Positions 48,301 to 56,888 of a stretch of 64,000 nucleotides of DNA are shown piece after piece; position 1 is the stretch's first letter, and each line of letters starts with the position of its first letter. The stretch covers positions 60,461-124,460 of the forward strand of contig NZ_OBDY01000035.1 in NCBI RefSeq assembly GCF_900215205.1. The letters run 5' to 3'. Under the pieces are notes generated by a model. The model worked only from the letters and a program-made list of their open reading frames with translations, was not told where the DNA came from and searched no databases. This stretch comes from Paractinoplanes atraurantiacus (GTDB lineage Bacteria > Actinomycetota > Actinomycetes > Mycobacteriales > Micromonosporaceae). The translations under genes were made by a program, and so were the position numbers.

Positions 48301-51300
48301 TGCTGCGGATCAGCCGCCCGGCCTCGTCGTAGTAGACCGTGGTCGTGTTGCCCTTGGGGTCGGTGACCGAGGAGAGGGCCCCGTCCTCGCCGTACTTGTA
48401 AAGGGTCGAGTCTTCTTCCGGATCGTCGGAGTCGAACTCGGCGTTCGGCTCGGTGACGGTCCGCGTCTGGTCGTCCTCGGTGTAGGTGTAGTACGTCGTG
48501 TGCTTGTTGGCGTCGGTGCTCGACACCGTCCGGTTCAGGCCGTCGTACCTGGCCGAGGTGACGTTGTCCAGGGCATCGATGCTGCGCAGCTGGTTGCCGG
48601 CCAGGTCGTACTCGAAATGCGAGGTGAAGCGTTCCTTGTCGGCCCCGGCCAGGTTGCCGCGGGGTTCGGTGACCGAGCTCATCAGCCCGTCGTCGGTGTA
48701 CTCGTAGGTGGTGACGCCACCCGTGGCCGAGATCTGCTTGATCTTGTTGCCGGCCGCGTCGTACTCCGTCTTGGTCTCGACCCCGCCCGCGTCGGTGATC
48801 CCGGTCTGCCGGCCGTTCTTGTCGTACGACATCGCGGTCGTCCGGCCGAGCGTGTCCTTCGTGCCCTTGACCTGGCCGCTGTTGGTGCGCTCGAAGGTCG
48901 AGGACTTGCCGTTCTCGTCGACCGTCTCGACGCTGCGGTCCAGGTCGTCGACCTTGTAGTCGCGGACCACGACCTGGCCGTTCGGGTACGGCCGGCGCAG
49001 CTGGACGATGTTGTCGTTGTGGTCGTAGACGTACGTGGTGGTGAAGTCGGCCTTGTTCGCCCCCGGCAGGTTGCCCCGCGGCGACGTGGTCGACTGGACC
49101 AGGCCCTTGGCGTTGTAGGCCCAGCTGGTGACCAGGTCCGCCTCGTGCTTCATGTCGACGGCGGAGGTCAGCCGGCGGCCGGCGGCGGTGTACGTGTAGA
49201 GCAGCGTCCGGCGCGGCTCGTACGTGGCCTTGATCAGGCCGTTGTCCTGGTAGGCGTACGAGGTGGTCACGCCGCCCGGGGTGACCGTCTTCTGGAGCCG
49301 GCCGACCGTGTTGTAGACGCTGACGCTCGCGTTCTTCTTGCCGGGCTGCCAGATCGCGACCGGCCGGTCGAGATCGTCGTAGACCGTGCGGGTGGTGTAG
49401 TTCTCCCGCTTCGCCCCGGCGACGGTGCCGCGCGGGTCGGTCACCGTGGTCTGCCGGCCGACCTTGTCGTAGCCGTACTCGGTGCGCCGGCCCTCGGGCG
49501 AGACCTGGGCCGCGGTGAGGCCCGCGTTGGCCTGGCCGTCCGGGATGTTCTCGGCCCGGGTGACCTTGCCGCGCTGGTCGGTGACGGTCAGCAGCAGGCC
49601 GCGGCCGTCGTAGGTGTAGGTGATCGAGTGGTTCTCGGGATCGGTGCTCTTGACCAGCTCGTCGAACTCGTTGTACTCGTCCTTCCACGTCTGCCCCTCG
49701 GCGTCGACGTGGGTGGTCGGGTTGTTGCGCGCGTCGTAGGTGATCTTCTCGGAGAACCGCTTGCCCGGCGCGAACCGCTCGACCAGGTTGCCGGCCGGGT
49801 CGTACGACGACTCGTGCTGGTTCTGGTTGCCGTTGACGACCAGGCTGCGGTTGAGCGAGCCGTCGTAGCGGTGGTTGTTGGTGTCGCCGTTGCCGCGCTG
49901 CGAGTAGAGCAGCACGTTGCCCTTGTAGCCGTCCCAGACCACCACGTTGTCGGCGTCGGTGGTCTTGGCCTCCTGCTTGGCGGCGTCCCACTCGAACGTG
50001 GTGAGCGCGCCGACCGCGTCCCGCTGGCGCACCACGCGGCCGGCGGCGTACTCGTTGGTCAGCGCGACGACCTTGTCCGGCTGGATCACCTGGGTGAGCA
50101 GCCGGTTGGCGTCGTACTTGTACTGCCAGTACTCGCCGGTCGCGTCACGGAACTTGGTCAGCAGGCCGTCGGTGTAGAAGTACTGGGTCGTGCGCCCGTC
50201 CGGCAGCGTGACCGACTGGATCAGGCCGCCGGCCAGCTTCACCGTCGCCTTGCGGGCGGACGCGTCGGTCACGGTCACCGCGGTGGCGGTGTGCGCGAAC
50301 CGCAGGCCCACCTGGCGCGGGTTGAGGATCGAGGTGAGCAGGCCCTGCGCGTCGAAGGTGAACACGGTGTGGTCGCGGGTGACCAGCTCCCAGCCGGTGC
50401 CGGCCTTGCGCAGCGTCGACCGCACACCCGGCGGCCGTACGTAGCCGTCGCCGTCGGCCTTGAACAGCGTGTCCGATCCGTCCTCGGCGCGGACCAGGAC
50501 GCCACCCTCGACCGGGGTGACCTTCAGGTCGTACACCCAGGCCCATCCCGGTCCGAAGGCCGAGGCCCCGGTGTTCAGCGACGAGTAGGTGCGGCTGGAC
50601 AGGAACGGCGCGCCGAACGAGACCATCGAGAGGTCGCTCTCGGTGCGGCTGAAGCCACCCGTGCCGGTGTTCACGCCGATGGCCCGGGTCGCCTGGCTGG
50701 CGCCGGTCATGCCGAGCGCGACGCTGCACCCGCAGCCGGCGGCCTGCCGGTCCGGGATCGCCGGCGGGTCGATCGTGGTTCGCGGCTGGGCGTTGTCCGA
50801 CTTGGCCGACGGCACCTCGCCGTCCGGGTAGAGCCCGGTGATCGTGACGAAGTAGGTCTTCGTGGCGTCCAGCTGCCAGCCCTGCTCGGCGCCGAGCGAC
50901 TTGCAATAGTCGCGCAGCGTGCCGCAGCCGCTGTTGGCCAGCTGGTCCTTGCCCAGCACGGCCGACTCCTGCACGGTCTCCGACTCGGTGTCGAAGAGAT
51001 CCACCCGCCAGGATCCGAAGCCCTGGTCCTTCAGGTTGAAGTAGGTGACCAGCGAGGTGTCGCCGACCACGAAGCCGGGCCGCAGCACCACGTCGGTGAA
51101 GGCCTCACCCGGCGCGGCCTGCGCGGCCCGGGCCAGGGCCTTCGCTCCGACCTTCTGGGCCTCGCCGCCGGCCTCGACCAGTGGCGGCACGACCGGAGGC
51201 CGCTGGGCCGGGTCGACGGCCGCGTCGGGCGCCGCGCCGGCCGGAAGGCCCCGCTGCTGCGGTGCCGCGCCGGCCGTGACGCCGGGCGCCGGACCCGGTT

Positions 51301-51406
51301 CGGCGGCCCGCGCCGGCACGTCGGCCGGCGGTGCGAGCGTCGCCACCAGCAGCACCGCACAGAAGGCGGCCAGCCGGCGCGCGGGCGCGCGTGTATAGAC
51401 AAACAT
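45299..51406 (-). CDS. Secreted RHS/YD-repeat polymorphic toxin with Hint domain and deaminase-like tip
   Basis: A 2035-residue protein. It has an N-terminal signal peptide (about 1-35), a beta-rich entry region, and dozens of YD repeats (YDxxGNRxx type, about 420-1570). The RHS-associated core is YDPFGNPRVGT ... YLRARNYDPGTGRFASRDP. An Ala/Lys helical stretch follows, then a Hint pretoxin-processing domain (about 1745-1890, SFVAGTTVLLADG to LVHNN). The last 145 residues differ from the rest and carry GDAEETI and ICTRC, resembling the zinc site of deaminase-fold toxins, although the usual HAE histidine is Asp. Such proteins are cleaved to deliver the tip into rivals. SD GGGGGAG lies about 9 nt before the ATG. 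A heterodimeric ABC exporter is divergent. Confidence 0.9.
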   Translation of the reverse strand: MFVYTRAPARRLAAFCAVLLVATLAPPADVPARAAEPGPAPGVTAGAAPQQRGLPAGAAPDAAVDPAQRPPVVPPLVEAGGEAQKVGAKALARAAQAAPGEAFTDVVLRPGFVVGDTSLVTYFNLKDQGFGSWRVDLFDTESETVQESAVLGKDQLANSGCGTLRDYCKSLGAEQGWQLDATKTYFVTITGLYPDGEVPSAKSDNAQPRTTIDPPAIPDRQAAGCGCSVALGMTGASQATRAIGVNTGTGGFSRTESDLSMVSFGAPFLSSRTYSSLNTGASAFGPGWAWVYDLKVTPVEGGVLVRAEDGSDTLFKADGDGYVRPPGVRSTLRKAGTGWELVTRDHTVFTFDAQGLLTSILNPRQVGLRFAHTATAVTVTDASARKATVKLAGGLIQSVTLPDGRTTQYFYTDGLLTKFRDATGEYWQYKYDANRLLTQVIQPDKVVALTNEYAAGRVVRQRDAVGALTTFEWDAAKQEAKTTDADNVVVWDGYKGNVLLYSQRGNGDTNNHRYDGSLNRSLVVNGNQNQHESSYDPAGNLVERFAPGKRFSEKITYDARNNPTTHVDAEGQTWKDEYNEFDELVKSTDPENHSITYTYDGRGLLLTVTDQRGKVTRAENIPDGQANAGLTAAQVSPEGRRTEYGYDKVGRQTTVTDPRGTVAGAKRENYTTRTVYDDLDRPVAIWQPGKKNASVSVYNTVGRLQKTVTPGGVTTSYAYQDNGLIKATYEPRRTLLYTYTAAGRRLTSAVDMKHEADLVTSWAYNAKGLVQSTTSPRGNLPGANKADFTTTYVYDHNDNIVQLRRPYPNGQVVVRDYKVDDLDRSVETVDENGKSSTFERTNSGQVKGTKDTLGRTTAMSYDKNGRQTGITDAGGVETKTEYDAAGNKIKQISATGGVTTYEYTDDGLMSSVTEPRGNLAGADKERFTSHFEYDLAGNQLRSIDALDNVTSARYDGLNRTVSSTDANKHTTYYTYTEDDQTRTVTEPNAEFDSDDPEEDSTLYKYGEDGALSSVTDPKGNTTTVYYDEAGRLIRSTDPEERSTYAKYDADSNRIQTIVLGDDEEMDDLSAAERAKRTIVDTYDIVGRLTQRQTGSTGPLYKWGYDGKDRMTSYGDPLGVREVVYDDEDQIKSVTRKEAGRADETYSYDYDTRGNVTNRQYPDGTAVSYGYDKASRITSLTAAGATWGFGYDEAGRRTTTTLPAATGLTEKRVYDEAGRLTSVGTERTGEPVAGVQDPVSKYDLTLDPVGNPSRVVTTRGGVAESVAYAYDEADQITSACYAVASCTDKNAKPAGRIDYKYDLNGNRTKQVRSGTAGNDETEYEYDDADQLTEEEVEGPGHERETEYKYDERGNQIKAGGDRLEYNLDNTLAKATLASGQSTTFNYDASGLRVASTSAFKAQTSTQRWSWDVAGTLPQIGIDTVEQGGAVTEKRGFTYGPDDEPLALLDPASGVHAYTHDWLGGTANMLAPNGTVEEGYDYDPFGNPRVGTTLAAQQLPEQSLENPMQYTGQYQDSTSGDGNYYLRARNYDPGTGRFASRDPMPTSTGATSAYTYASNNPVAFTDPTGAVPDAGPTTTAPAATTTGPSPEDVAKANQLQSKSTLDVILEAGGQILMEFLGINDIINCLKGDLVACASMIIGALPWGKIFKAKKIAEAIYRAGKAVVTFFSELKWARAILKGAEDAAKAAKEAAAAAAKAAAEKAAKAKQAAEAAAKKAAAEAQAKAKALAAKAKAKTKKAAGDGGACPISHSFVAGTTVLLADGTSKPIEEVEPGDTVQATDPETGESGPRQVTHAIRTDNDKKFVDVTVTGADGSSDTITTTDTHPFWSQTRGEWVEAGELRQGEWLRTSAGTYVQLSVVRSYADGERTYDLTVDGLHTYYVGAGTTSVLVHNNTCPSVSSSDISNLHQRSRDLYGSYPKDKATVAVAKVWNRAESRYEEWVATHLEDLPAEIKNNLNGAVYKFGKGDAEETIAAALGDNYDLLGIASSGRICTRCFGVLDGIPGMRGTTIGQGIAGPGRTKWRTMVNMNFWDGT

Positions 51407-51448
51407 GATTGCTTACTCCCCCCGTAGAGTTGGCGTGGGGAGTCAAAC

Positions 51449-51533
51449 ATGTAAGTTTCTCGATGTAAGTTGATCTGTCGTTGATCTGCCACCGGCATCA
51501 GGTTTAAAGCACAGGCTAGCCTTACTTGATCTT
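51449..51533. promoter_or_regulatory. Direct-repeat array between RHS toxin and ABC exporter genes
   Basis: ATGTAAGTT occurs at 51449-51457 and 51463-51471 (14-bp period). TTGATCTG occurs at 51470-51477 and 51481-51488, with a third TTGATCT at 51526. The 147-bp divergent intergenic region is unusually AT-rich for this genome. The repeats could be operator half-sites controlling both genes; no binding protein can be named. Confidence 0.35.
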
Positions 51534-51553
51534 TGAGTGAGGGAGCTCGGCGG

Positions 51554-53242
51554 TTGTCCAAAGAACCGATGTTCCGCCAGACGAGGCAAGGCACGGCGAT
51601 CCTGCGCAGAGCCGTCGCCCGCAACGGCAAACATCTCTGGACCGGGACCGCTTTAGCCGGTTTGTACCAGTTGTGCGCGGCGCTGGTGCCGGTGCTGATC
51701 GGGGTGATCGTCGACCGGGCGGTCGGCCGCGGCGACTGGGGCGCGCTGGCCACCTGGATCGGGGTGCTCGTCCTGGTCTACCTGGTGCTGGCCCTGTCCT
51801 ACCGCTTCGGCGCCCGCCACCTGCAGCGGGCCATCGCCGAGGAAGGCCACCAGCTCCGGGTCGAGGTGGCAGCCAAGATCCTGCACCCGCGCGGGCTGCG
51901 AACCGACCAGCGCTCCGGTGACCTGCTCACCGTCACCACCACCGACGCCGAGTACACGTCCTACTTCCTCGACCACATCCCGCGGATCACCAGCTCCTTC
52001 ATCGCCGCCTCGGTCAGCGCGGTCACCCTGCTGGTGATCTCGCGGCCGCTCGGGCTGATCGTGCTCATCGCGACGCCGATCGTGCTGGCCACCCTCAACC
52101 TCACCGCGCCGCTGATCGCGCGCCGGGTCGCCGAGCAGCAGAACCAGGCCGGCAAGGCCACTTCACTCGCCACCGACCTGGTCACCGGACTGCGGCCGCT
52201 GCGCGGCATCGAGGGCCAGGACGCCGCCGCCGAGCGTTACCGGACGGTCAGCCGCCGGTCCCTGGCCGCCACGGTGCGCGCCTCCCGCACCCAGAACGCC
52301 TACCAGGGCGTCTCCTCGATGCTCAGCATGCTGCTGGCCGGCGGCATCGCGATCACGGCGGGCTGGTTCGCGCTGACCGGCCGGATCACCATCGGCCAGT
52401 TCATCACGGTGATCGGGTCGGCCCAGTTCCTGATCGAGCCGTTCGGGGTGCTGGCCGTCGTGCCGAGCTGGGTCGCCACGGCGCGGGCCTCGGCCGACCG
52501 GGTCGCTGCGGTCACCCAGGCCGGGCATCTTCTGGGCAAAGGCACAAAGACCTTTTCCAGTACGGCGTACGAGCTGCGCCTGGACGCCGTGTCACACGGG
52601 CCGCTCCGAGGTCTCGACCTGCACGTGCGGCCGGGCGAATTCGTCGGGGTGGTCGCGCACCGGCCCGCCGACGCGGAGGCGCTGGTGCGCCTGCTGGCCG
52701 TTCCCGAGACGTACGACGGCGAAATTCTCCTGAATGGTGAACGCCTCGAAACGGTGGACCGGGACGAGGCGCGGCGCCGGCTGCACGTCGAACCGCACCA
52801 GACGGACCTGTTCACGGGCACGCTGGCCGCCAACATCGACCTGCGCGGCGGCGATCGGCTCGACGACGCGCTGCGGGCGGCCGCGGTCGACTTCCACGAA
52901 GAAGGACTCGGCGCTCTCGTGACCGAACGCGGAACGAACCTGTCCGGCGGCCAGCGGCAGCGCCTCGCCCTGGCCCGCGCCCTGCACGCCCGGCCGCCGC
53001 TGCTGGTCCTGCACCATCCGACGACCGCGGTGGACGCGGTGACCGAGCAGAGCATCGCCGACGGCATCCGCGAGCTGAGGCGCGGGCCGTCCTACGCCAC
53101 GGTCGTGATCACCAGCAGTCCGGCCCTGCTGGCCGCGGCCGACCGGGTCGTCGTCATCGGCGACGGCGCGGTCACCGCCGAGGGACGGCACGCCGACCTC
53201 AGCGAGAACGACGAGACCTACCGGCGGGCGGTACTTCGATGA
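51554..53242 (+). CDS. ABC exporter half-transporter with degenerate ATP site
   Basis: A 562-residue protein: six-helix exporter membrane domain (about 25-320), then a nucleotide-binding domain. The signature LSGGQRQR is intact, but Walker A is replaced by AHRPADAEAL (no lysine) and Walker B reads LLVLHHPTTAVD (both acidic residues changed to His). It can contribute a signature motif but cannot hydrolyse ATP itself. TTG 51554 is chosen because GAGGGAG lies about 8 nt upstream; ATG 51569 is the alternative. The stop overlaps the start of the partner (ATGA), so the two form an obligate heterodimer. Substrate unknown; the divergent toxin gene is a suggestive neighbour. Confidence 0.88.
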   Translation: MSKEPMFRQTRQGTAILRRAVARNGKHLWTGTALAGLYQLCAALVPVLIGVIVDRAVGRGDWGALATWIGVLVLVYLVLALSYRFGARHLQRAIAEEGHQLRVEVAAKILHPRGLRTDQRSGDLLTVTTTDAEYTSYFLDHIPRITSSFIAASVSAVTLLVISRPLGLIVLIATPIVLATLNLTAPLIARRVAEQQNQAGKATSLATDLVTGLRPLRGIEGQDAAAERYRTVSRRSLAATVRASRTQNAYQGVSSMLSMLLAGGIAITAGWFALTGRITIGQFITVIGSAQFLIEPFGVLAVVPSWVATARASADRVAAVTQAGHLLGKGTKTFSSTAYELRLDAVSHGPLRGLDLHVRPGEFVGVVAHRPADAEALVRLLAVPETYDGEILLNGERLETVDRDEARRRLHVEPHQTDLFTGTLAANIDLRGGDRLDDALRAAAVDFHEEGLGALVTERGTNLSGGQRQRLALARALHARPPLLVLHHPTTAVDAVTEQSIADGIRELRRGPSYATVVITSSPALLAAADRVVVIGDGAVTAEGRHADLSENDETYRRAVLR

Positions 53243-54960
53243 TCCTCCCCGTGGCCACGCCCCGCGCGACCAGGGCCTGGGTCGGCCGTGACCTGCGCGG
53301 CCGCCGTCTCGAGACGGCGCTCGCCCTGCTGACCGGAATGATCGCCGCGGCCGCCTCGATCGCCCCCGCCTACGCGCTGGGCCTGCTCGTCGACCGGATC
53401 AGCGCGGGCGGCGACACCGGCGCGATCGTACCGATCGCCGTGGTCATCGTGATCGCCGCGGCGGTCGGTGGCGCCGCGACCGGGCTGGCCGGCTTCCTGA
53501 TCGGCCGGCTCGGCTCCCGCATCCTGGCCGACCTGCGGGAAAGCACCGTCGCCACCGCGCTGCGGCTGCCCCCGCTGGTGCTCGACCGGGCCGGCCGCGG
53601 CGACCTGCTGTCGCGGGTCAGCGCCGACATCGCCGCCATCGACCGGGCCGTCAAGGAGGTCCTGCCCGGCATGATCTCGGCGATCCTGCTGGCCGGGCTC
53701 ACCCTGATCGCGATGGCCGGCATCGACTGGCGCCTCGGCCTGGCCGGCGCGGTCGCCGTCCCGCTCTACGTGATCGCGCTGCGCTGGTACCTGCCCCGCG
53801 CCGCACCGTCCTACGCCGAGGAGCGGGTCGCCGTCGCCGCCCGCTCGCAGCTGTTCGTCGAGGGCATGCAGGGCCTGCCCACGGTGCACGCCTACCGCCT
53901 GGAGGACCGCCAGCTCGACGGCATCACGGCCGCCTCGGGACGGGCCCGCGACATCTCGATCAACGTCTTCGGCTTCTACACCCGCTTCGTGGGCCGGATC
54001 AACCGGGCCGAGCTGGCGGGGCTGGGCGCGGTGCTGGTGGCGGGCTTCCTGCTCGTACGGGGAAATCTGGTGTCCGTCGGTGAAGTCTCGGCCGCCGCCC
54101 TGCTGTTCCATCGCCTGTTCGGCCCGGTCACGCTGCTCATGGCCACCTTCGACCGGGCCCAGGACGCGGGCGCGAGCCTGGCCCGGCTGGTCGGCGTGCT
54201 CGGCATGGACATCGAGCGCCGCACAACGGTGACGGCGCCGGCCGGGCGCGACCTCGCCCTGGACGACGTCACCTTCGCCTACGGTTCCGAGCCCGTCCTG
54301 AGCGGCGTCTCGCTGCGGGTCGGCCCGGGCGAGCGGGTCGCGCTGGTCGGCTCCACCGGCGCCGGCAAGACGACGGCGGCGTCGCTGGCCGCGGGAATCC
54401 TCAAACCTTCCCAGGGGTACGTCACGGTGGGCGGCGTCCCCGTCGCCGAGCTCCCGCCACAGACGATCGCGATCGTCAGCCAGGAGACCCACGTGTTCGC
54501 GGGGCCGCTCGCGGAGGACCTTCGCCTGGCCCGCCCCACGGCCTCGGACGACGAGGTCGCCGAGGCTCTGAAGCGGGTGGGCGCGCTCGGCTGGGCCCTT
54601 GCCCTGCCCGACGGCATCGGCACGGTGGTCGGCGACGGCGGCCACCAGCTGACAGCCTCACAGGCGCAGCAGCTGGCCCTGGCCCGCGTGGTGTTGCAGG
54701 ACCCGCCGGTCGTGGTGCTGGACGAGGCGACAGCCGAGGCGGGCAGCGAAGGCGCCCGCGATCTGGAGCACGCGGCCACGGCCGCCCTGGAGGGGCGGAC
54801 CGCGCTGCTGGTCGCCCACCGCCTGACCCAAGCCGCCTCGGCCGACCGGGTCATCGTCATGGAACACGGCAAAATCGTCGAGGACGGCCCGCACGCCGAC
54901 CTGGTCGCCGCCGGCGGCCGATACGCCCAGCTGTGGACGGCGTGGTCGAGCCGGGCCTGA
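53239..54960 (+). CDS. ABC exporter half-transporter, catalytic partner
   Basis: A 573-residue partner with six-helix membrane domain (about 30-300) and NBD. Walker A GSTGAGKTT and Walker B VVVLDEATAE are intact, as is the switch His in VAHRL. Its signature is degenerate (LTASQAQQLA instead of LSGGQ). Combined with the intact signature and dead Walker motifs of the upstream subunit, this leaves one consensus and one degenerate ATP site, the arrangement of heterodimeric exporters such as TM287/288. Start ATG 53239 overlaps the upstream stop by 4 nt. Confidence 0.9.
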   Translation: MILPVATPRATRAWVGRDLRGRRLETALALLTGMIAAAASIAPAYALGLLVDRISAGGDTGAIVPIAVVIVIAAAVGGAATGLAGFLIGRLGSRILADLRESTVATALRLPPLVLDRAGRGDLLSRVSADIAAIDRAVKEVLPGMISAILLAGLTLIAMAGIDWRLGLAGAVAVPLYVIALRWYLPRAAPSYAEERVAVAARSQLFVEGMQGLPTVHAYRLEDRQLDGITAASGRARDISINVFGFYTRFVGRINRAELAGLGAVLVAGFLLVRGNLVSVGEVSAAALLFHRLFGPVTLLMATFDRAQDAGASLARLVGVLGMDIERRTTVTAPAGRDLALDDVTFAYGSEPVLSGVSLRVGPGERVALVGSTGAGKTTAASLAAGILKPSQGYVTVGGVPVAELPPQTIAIVSQETHVFAGPLAEDLRLARPTASDDEVAEALKRVGALGWALALPDGIGTVVGDGGHQLTASQAQQLALARVVLQDPPVVVLDEATAEAGSEGARDLEHAATAALEGRTALLVAHRLTQAASADRVIVMEHGKIVEDGPHADLVAAGGRYAQLWTAWSSRA

Positions 54961-55048
54961 CCGTCCACCCTTCCCGCAGCAGACGCACAGCGCGCCCATA
55001 GAAACCCGAACTACACCGGAGGTGAACTTCGCCCAGAGGGAGACTCCG

Positions 55049-56800
55049 GTGACCATTCCCGACCCGCACACGCCCGCCCCCACCCCGGCCGGCGATCACC
55101 ACACACCCACACCGGCCCGACCGCTCCCACCCAGCGAGCACCCGGCCGCCCCCGGCCAGGCCGGATCCCTCCCGCCGGGCTCACACCCGACCGCGGCACC
55201 CGGCCAGGCGGGTTCGCTTCCGCCCGGCCAGCACCCCACTGCCGCCCTCGGCCAGACCGGTTCGCTTCCGCCCGGCCAGCACCCCACTGCCGCCCTCGGC
55301 CAGACCGGTTCGCTTCCGCCCGGCCAGCACCTCACCGCGCCCCTCGGCCAGGGCGCATGGCCTCCGTACGGTTCACAGCCCACCACCGCGGCGCATCAAG
55401 CCCCCGGTGAGCCCGCGACGGGCCAGGGCGGGTGGCTGCCGCCGACCGCGGCGTGGCAGCAGTATCAGCCCTACCAGCCCTATCCTCACCCGGCGCAGCC
55501 GCGGCGCCGGCCGAACCGTCTGGCGATGGCCATCGGCGGTGGCGTCGCCGCGCTCGTCGTCGCTGCCGGCGGCGGGTTCGCGGCGGGCTGGTCGCTTCAC
55601 CCGGACAATTCGTCCTCATCGGCGCAAAACAGCGCGTCTCCCGTTCTTCCGTTCGTGCCCGGAACCGGCTCACAGTCCGGCGACGGCTCGGGATCCAGCG
55701 ACGGTTCGGGGTCCAGCAACGGCTCGGGGTCCAGCGGCGGCTTCGGCCCGGGTTCAGGGTCCGGCCTGGGATCGGGGTCCGGCTTCGGGTCCGGGTCCGG
55801 CTTCGGAGCGGGATCCGGGTCGGCCGGGTCCAGTACGGCGGCCGGTGGGGCCACCGCCAGTCAGGTCGCCGCGGTCGCCGCCAAGGTCGACCCGGCGCTG
55901 GTGGACATCACCACGGTGCTCGGGGCGCAGAACGCCGAGGCCGCCGGCACCGGGATCGTCCTCACCTCCGACGGCGTGATCCTCACCAACAACCACGTCG
56001 TCGCCGGCGCCACCAGCATCACGGTCACCGACATCGGCAACGGGCAGAGCTACCGGGCCGCCGTCGTCGGCTACGACCGTGGCGCCGACATCGCGGTGAT
56101 CAAGCTTTCCGGCGCGTCCGGCCTGGCCACCGCCACCCTGGCCACGTCCACCACCGTGAAGACCGGTGACCCGGTCGTGGCGATCGGCAACGCCGGCGGC
56201 ACCGGCGGCACTCCGAGCGCGGTCGGCGGCGCCGTCACCGCCCTCAACCAGTCGATCACCGCCTCGGACGAGTCGAGCGGTTCGTCGGAGCGTCTCACCG
56301 GCCTGATCCAGGTGAACGCCGACATCGAGGCCGGCGACTCCGGCGGCCCGCTGCTGACCACCTCGGGCCAGGTGATCGGCGTCGACACCGCCGCCTCGGC
56401 CGGCTTCAGCTACCAGTCCGCGGGCAACGCCGGCTACGCCATCCCCATCGCCACCGCGGTGAAGCTGGCCGGCCAGATCCGCGCCGGCCAGTCCTCGTCC
56501 GCCGTCCACGTCGGCGCCACCGCCTACCTGGGCATCGAGACCACCGACAGCACCGGCTACGCCTCCGCCACCGGCCCCGCCGTCCTCGGCGTCGTCTCCG
56601 GCTCCCCCGCCGCCTCGGCCGGCCTCACTCGCGGCGACGTGATCACCGCGGTGGCCGGCACCAAGGTCGCCTCGGCCACCGCCCTGACCACCCTCCTCGA
56701 CCGCTACCACCCCGACGACAAGGTCAAGGTCGCCTGGACCGACGTCTCGGGCCAGTCCCACACCGCCACCGTCACCCTGGCCACCGGCCCAGTCGGCTGA
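55049..56800 (+). CDS. Membrane-anchored HtrA/DegP-type serine protease (S1C) with PDZ domain
   Basis: A 583-residue envelope quality-control protease. It has a cytoplasmic Pro-rich N-terminus containing four 16-residue repeats (about 36-99), one transmembrane helix (about 162-184), a Gly/Ser-rich linker of about 55 residues (GSGSSDGSGSSNG type), and a trypsin-like domain. The triad is His316 (NNHVV), Asp347 (GADIAVI) and Ser431 (GDSGGPL). A PDZ domain lies at about 490-583 (AYLGIETTD, SPAASAGLTRGDVITAVAG). GTG 55049 is chosen because GGGAG lies 6 nt upstream; GTG 55022 abuts GGAG without spacing. A hairpin terminator follows at 56820. Confidence 0.93.
   Translation: MTIPDPHTPAPTPAGDHHTPTPARPLPPSEHPAAPGQAGSLPPGSHPTAAPGQAGSLPPGQHPTAALGQTGSLPPGQHPTAALGQTGSLPPGQHLTAPLGQGAWPPYGSQPTTAAHQAPGEPATGQGGWLPPTAAWQQYQPYQPYPHPAQPRRRPNRLAMAIGGGVAALVVAAGGGFAAGWSLHPDNSSSSAQNSASPVLPFVPGTGSQSGDGSGSSDGSGSSNGSGSSGGFGPGSGSGLGSGSGFGSGSGFGAGSGSAGSSTAAGGATASQVAAVAAKVDPALVDITTVLGAQNAEAAGTGIVLTSDGVILTNNHVVAGATSITVTDIGNGQSYRAAVVGYDRGADIAVIKLSGASGLATATLATSTTVKTGDPVVAIGNAGGTGGTPSAVGGAVTALNQSITASDESSGSSERLTGLIQVNADIEAGDSGGPLLTTSGQVIGVDTAASAGFSYQSAGNAGYAIPIATAVKLAGQIRAGQSSSAVHVGATAYLGIETTDSTGYASATGPAVLGVVSGSPAASAGLTRGDVITAVAGTKVASATALTTLLDRYHPDDKVKVAWTDVSGQSHTATVTLATGPVG
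55154..55345 (+). repeat. 48-bp tandem repeat (4 units) inside the HtrA-like gene
   Basis: Four in-frame 48-bp units begin GGCCAG at 55154, 55202, 55250 and 55298. Units 3 and 4 share their first 34 bp, and units 2 and 3 differ at only three or four positions. Each encodes GQxGSLPPGxHxTAxx. The near-identity of the central copies suggests recent slippage or recombination, so copy number may vary between strains. Confidence 0.9.
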
Positions 56801-56819
56801 CCAGGCCACCCGCTCCCCT

Positions 56820-56865
56820 GACGGCCTCAGCCGGCCACGTGAATGACAACCCGGCTGAGGCCGTC
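56820..56865. terminator. Bidirectional stem-loop terminator
   Basis: GACGGCCTCAGCCGG (56820-56834) pairs perfectly with CCGGCTGAGGCCGTC (56851-56865) over a 16-nt loop. It lies between the convergent HtrA-like and YbdK-like genes. There is no strong U-tract. Confidence 0.75.
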
Positions 56866-56888
56866 CTCATGAGCGCCTCCACGATCGC

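Noticed and set aside
45071..51427. Plus-strand open frame of about 2100 codons opposite the RHS toxin
   Set aside because: Low-complexity Val/Arg/Gly/Leu repeats mirror the YD repeats on the other strand; no start context or motif.
55154..55345. CRISPR array
   Set aside because: The 48-bp units are contiguous, without spacers, and remain in frame inside the protease gene.
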